Assembly (NCBI GenBank): GCA_036554605.1
Contig: DATBMY010000189.1
Location: 1-8,716, forward strand
Length of the DNA: 8,716 nt
Direction: 5' to 3'
From: DATBMY01 sp036554605
Lineage (GTDB): Bacteria > Acidobacteriota > Blastocatellia > UBA7656
Part shown: one piece after another, positions 6,590-8,716 of the stretch
Layout: each line of letters opens with the position of its first letter
Numbering within the stretch: position 1 is the first letter of the stretch
The notes under the pieces: model-generated
Told to the model about the DNA's origin: nothing
Database searches by the model: none
The model's input: only the letters and a program-made list of their open reading frames with translations
Position numbers and translations under genes: made by a program

Positions 6590-7846
6590 CTATTCCGGCT
6601 GAATGGCGGATGATTCCACGTAAAGCCGTTGTCGATATAGATTGGCTTCCAGATGATCTATGAAGCGATCCGCGATACTCGTTCGGTCAAAATGCTCTTT
6701 GGCCGCCTTTCGCCCGTTCTCTCCCATCCTATTGCGCAGGTGCGAATCCGCCCTTAGCTTTTGAAGCGACTCTACGAGGCCTTCAATATCTCCGGGTTTA
6801 ACAACCATGCCGGCCTGATGATTGCGAACTATATCTTCGGCTTCTCCCTCTGCTACGAGCACCGCGGGCCGCCCGCTCGCCATGGCCTCATAAAGCTTTG
6901 AGGGCACCGCCCCTGGAATATAGGATTTCAAAGGGACGAGCACCAGATCGGCGGACGCGAGCAGTTGAGGGATCTCCCGCGCGGGCCTGGGGTCCAGGAA
7001 CGTTACATTGGAGAGATTCTTTGCCCTGGCCTGCTCCATGAGCATTTTTTTCTCAGGCCCGTCGCCAATCAACACAAATCGAAATCCGCTTTGAGGCCCA
7101 ACTCTTTCCGCCGCCGCGATCACCTGATCAAGCCCCTGTGCCAGCCCGTGCAGCCCCGCATAGAGAACCACAAAGTCGCCGTCGCCGCCCAGGGCCGCGC
7201 GCCCGGCCTCGGTCTTTTGCTCGGGACTGAATCGCGCGGTATCGACGCCGTTCGATAAATGAAATGTCGGGCAATTTGGGAAGCGCTCGCTGATACTTGA
7301 AAGGATACTTTTCGATTGCCCCGTCACAAGCCATGCCTTTTCGTAACAGAGCTTCTCCAACCATGAGCTCAAGCGGAAAGAGCGGCTTTCCGGACTGAGC
7401 ATTCCTAAGCGGACGGCCGTCTCGGGCCACAGATCGGAGACATTAAATATCAGGCGAGTTCGTTTCAGCCGGCTCAACCATATTCCGGACAAGCCGAGAA
7501 AAAGCGGCGGGCTTTCAACCATCATGTAGTCCGGGGCTTTGAGCAAAAAGCTGCCGAAGATGCCCGATGACGCGACGAAAGAAAAATAGCTCGATAAGCG
7601 CCGGACGAAACCGGCGCTCTGGGTTGGATAAACAAAGGTGCGGATTATGTCGACGCCGTCGCGCCGTTCTCGTTTCAATAGCCCCCCGTACCCGGAGTGA
7701 ATCCGCCCCGTCGGGTAGTTGGGCATGGCGGTCAACACGCTGACCGAATGGCCGCGCCGGACAAAATTTGCCGCCAGTTCCGAAAGCCTTGCCTGCGGCG
7801 CGCCGACTTCCGGGGGATAGTACTGTGTCAGAATCGTGAGCTTCAT
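6590..7846 (-). CDS. GT4-family (GT-B fold) glycosyltransferase, WbuB-like
   Basis: Cytoplasmic retaining glycosyltransferase that should add one sugar from a nucleotide donor to the growing lipid-linked glycan. Its 418 residues show the two-domain GT-B layout. The N-terminal acceptor domain starts with LTILTQYYPPEVGAPQAR (3-20) and includes SDLWPE (137-142), both typical of WbuB-like enzymes. The C-terminal donor domain has SNGVD (198-202), YAGLHGLAQG (229-238), GDGPE (261-265) and PSKLYEAMASGRP (315-327). The second Glu of the EX7E donor motif is E320, while the position of the first is Gly312, as I recall for WbuB relatives. WbuB itself adds an N-acetyl-fucosamine, so a 6-deoxy amino sugar donor would suit this locus, but specificity is not readable. 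The start overlaps the sulfotransferase stop as ATGA, so translation is probably coupled; no clear Shine-Dalgarno is seen. Confidence 0.93.
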   Translation of the reverse strand: MKLTILTQYYPPEVGAPQARLSELAANFVRRGHSVSVLTAMPNYPTGRIHSGYGGLLKRERRDGVDIIRTFVYPTQSAGFVRRLSSYFSFVASSGIFGSFLLKAPDYMMVESPPLFLGLSGIWLSRLKRTRLIFNVSDLWPETAVRLGMLSPESRSFRLSSWLEKLCYEKAWLVTGQSKSILSSISERFPNCPTFHLSNGVDTARFSPEQKTEAGRAALGGDGDFVVLYAGLHGLAQGLDQVIAAAERVGPQSGFRFVLIGDGPEKKMLMEQARAKNLSNVTFLDPRPAREIPQLLASADLVLVPLKSYIPGAVPSKLYEAMASGRPAVLVAEGEAEDIVRNHQAGMVVKPGDIEGLVESLQKLRADSHLRNRMGENGRKAAKEHFDRTSIADRFIDHLEANLYRQRLYVESSAIQPE

Positions 7847-8716
7847 GAAATCGCTATCTCGGGCCGGTCCGCGGATATTTCATTCATAGCAGAGCCGCCA
7901 TACAGACCCACATAACGCCTTACCTCGTCCAGCTCGCTCTCGCTAAAAAGCTTCTTGTGCCGGCTTACTCCGCCCGTTCGAATTTCGCCGGCTGTCTTCT
8001 GCAAATGCTCATCGAGAAAATCGACGCCCATGAATTCAACCAGCCCCTTGAGCTCCGTCTCATGATTGGTCACCAGACCTTCATATGTAACCTCGTACTT
8101 GCGGTCGGCGGGTATTTGAGCAAGCGCTTCTTCTATCTGAGCCTCAAGGCGAAAGTAGTACCAGGATAAGAACTCCAACAGCGGCAGTTTTGCCGCTTTC
8201 TGAAAACCTGGCGGGCGGGTGCCTACATACCCGCGCTCGCTCACACGCGCCCATCGCATGGTGTGGAATAGATGAGCTAATGATCTGAGCGAAGCCGGCA
8301 GCAGCCCGCGATATCTCGTCTCTTTGAACCTCTTTTTGAAATCGGCGCTCGCGTTGTCATTAAGGAAGCTTCTAAAAGAAGCTATGACATCGAGCGGGTT
8401 CCTTTTCAGGTGAACATATTTGGCGTTCGGGAATACGTCCATCAAAAGAGGCAGGAACCCGACGTTTGTCGGAGAGGCCAGCGTCAGTTTTCTATCAGGC
8501 GAAGTGCTGCGATAGTACTTTGAGATTATACGGACTCTTAGACTCTTCAGCAGCTTTCCCGACAACGCCCCTTCGCCAATGGTGTCGTCCCCGAAGGGAT
8601 TAAATGTCTTCAAGGGATATAGAAGATATAAGAGCTGGGTGTTATTAGTATTGTGCGTGTAGACGTACAATCCGGGATGCGCCCTCAATATCCTCGAAAG
8701 CCAGCTGCTTCCCGAC
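7843..8716 (-). CDS. PAPS-dependent sulfotransferase (Sulfotransfer family), N-terminus cut off by window edge
   Basis: Transfers a sulfuryl group from PAPS to a hydroxyl or amine, here most likely on the glycan of this locus. About 290 residues are visible. The frame is open to the right edge, and reading it past the internal TTG at 8688 gives SGSSWLSRILRAHPG at the very start. This matches the 5'-phosphosulfate-binding loop (family form RSGTTWL), so only the first few residues are missing and the TTG is not the true start. The 3'-phosphate-binding motif is YVHLKRNPLDVIASF, about 100-114 residues in, with the Arg-Asn-Pro and Ser of the family consensus. The loop and its spacing to the second motif indicate an intact catalytic core. 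It is the first gene in view, and its stop overlaps the GT4 start by four bases. The acceptor is unknown; sulfation of a lipid or secreted metabolite is an alternative. Confidence 0.92.
   Translation of the reverse strand, partial: SGSSWLSRILRAHPGLYVYTHNTNNTQLLYLLYPLKTFNPFGDDTIGEGALSGKLLKSLRVRIISKYYRSTSPDRKLTLASPTNVGFLPLLMDVFPNAKYVHLKRNPLDVIASFRSFLNDNASADFKKRFKETRYRGLLPASLRSLAHLFHTMRWARVSERGYVGTRPPGFQKAAKLPLLEFLSWYYFRLEAQIEEALAQIPADRKYEVTYEGLVTNHETELKGLVEFMGVDFLDEHLQKTAGEIRTGGVSRHKKLFSESELDEVRRYVGLYGGSAMNEISADRPEIAIS

Noticed and set aside
7843..8688. TTG at 8688 as the true sulfotransferase start
   Set aside because: The frame stays open to 8716 and the extra residues complete the PAPS-binding loop, so the real start lies beyond the window.

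Overview
The window is one stretch of a bacterial surface-glycan (capsule, O-antigen, exopolysaccharide or glycan-modification) locus. All eight genes that I can support lie on the minus strand, so transcription runs from the right edge to the left edge. Both ends are cut inside genes: the first gene lacks its extreme N-terminus and the last lacks its C-terminus. I see no tRNA, rRNA, CRISPR array, insertion sequence or clear terminator.

In order of transcription the genes are: a PAPS-dependent sulfotransferase (7843-8716, partial); a GT4 glycosyltransferase of WbuB type (6590-7846); an ArnA/Fmt-like sugar N-formyltransferase (5620-6570); a PIG-L (LmbE) zinc deacetylase (4950-5627); a short PglC-type phosphoglycosyl transferase (4289-4969); a DegT/ArnB/PglE-type PLP sugar aminotransferase (3041-4279); a polytopic GT-C (GT39/ArnT-like) membrane protein (1635-3065); and a FlaA1/CapD/WbpM-type nucleotide-sugar 4,6-dehydratase (1-1490, partial). 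Spacing is very tight for the first seven: ATGA overlap, 19-nt gap, 8-nt overlap, 20-nt overlap, 9-nt gap, then overlap or a 5-nt gap. This points to one translationally coupled operon. Only the dehydratase is set apart, by a 144-nt AT-richer spacer (1491-1634), and it has its own strong Shine-Dalgarno.

The enzymes fit one chemical route. The dehydratase would turn a UDP-HexNAc into a 4-keto-6-deoxy sugar and the aminotransferase would make the 4-amino sugar. The formyltransferase, rather than the acetyltransferase used in the Pgl/bacillosamine route, would cap the 4-amine as a formamide. PIG-L would remove an N-acyl group. The phosphoglycosyl transferase would load the sugar phosphate onto a polyprenyl phosphate on the inner membrane face. 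The GT4 enzyme would extend the chain, the sulfotransferase would decorate it, and the GT-C protein would act outside the membrane with a polyprenyl-phosphate sugar. An alternative reading by analogy to the Arn pathway, where a formyl group is added and then removed, is also possible. No flippase, polymerase or export gene is in view.

The organism is a bacterium that I cannot place. The DNA is moderately GC-rich (roughly mid-50s percent by eye). It uses ATA, AGA and AGG codons freely beside GC-ending codons, which argues against an enterobacterial host. Anaerobic Actinobacteria or other environmental lineages are possible, but this is a guess.
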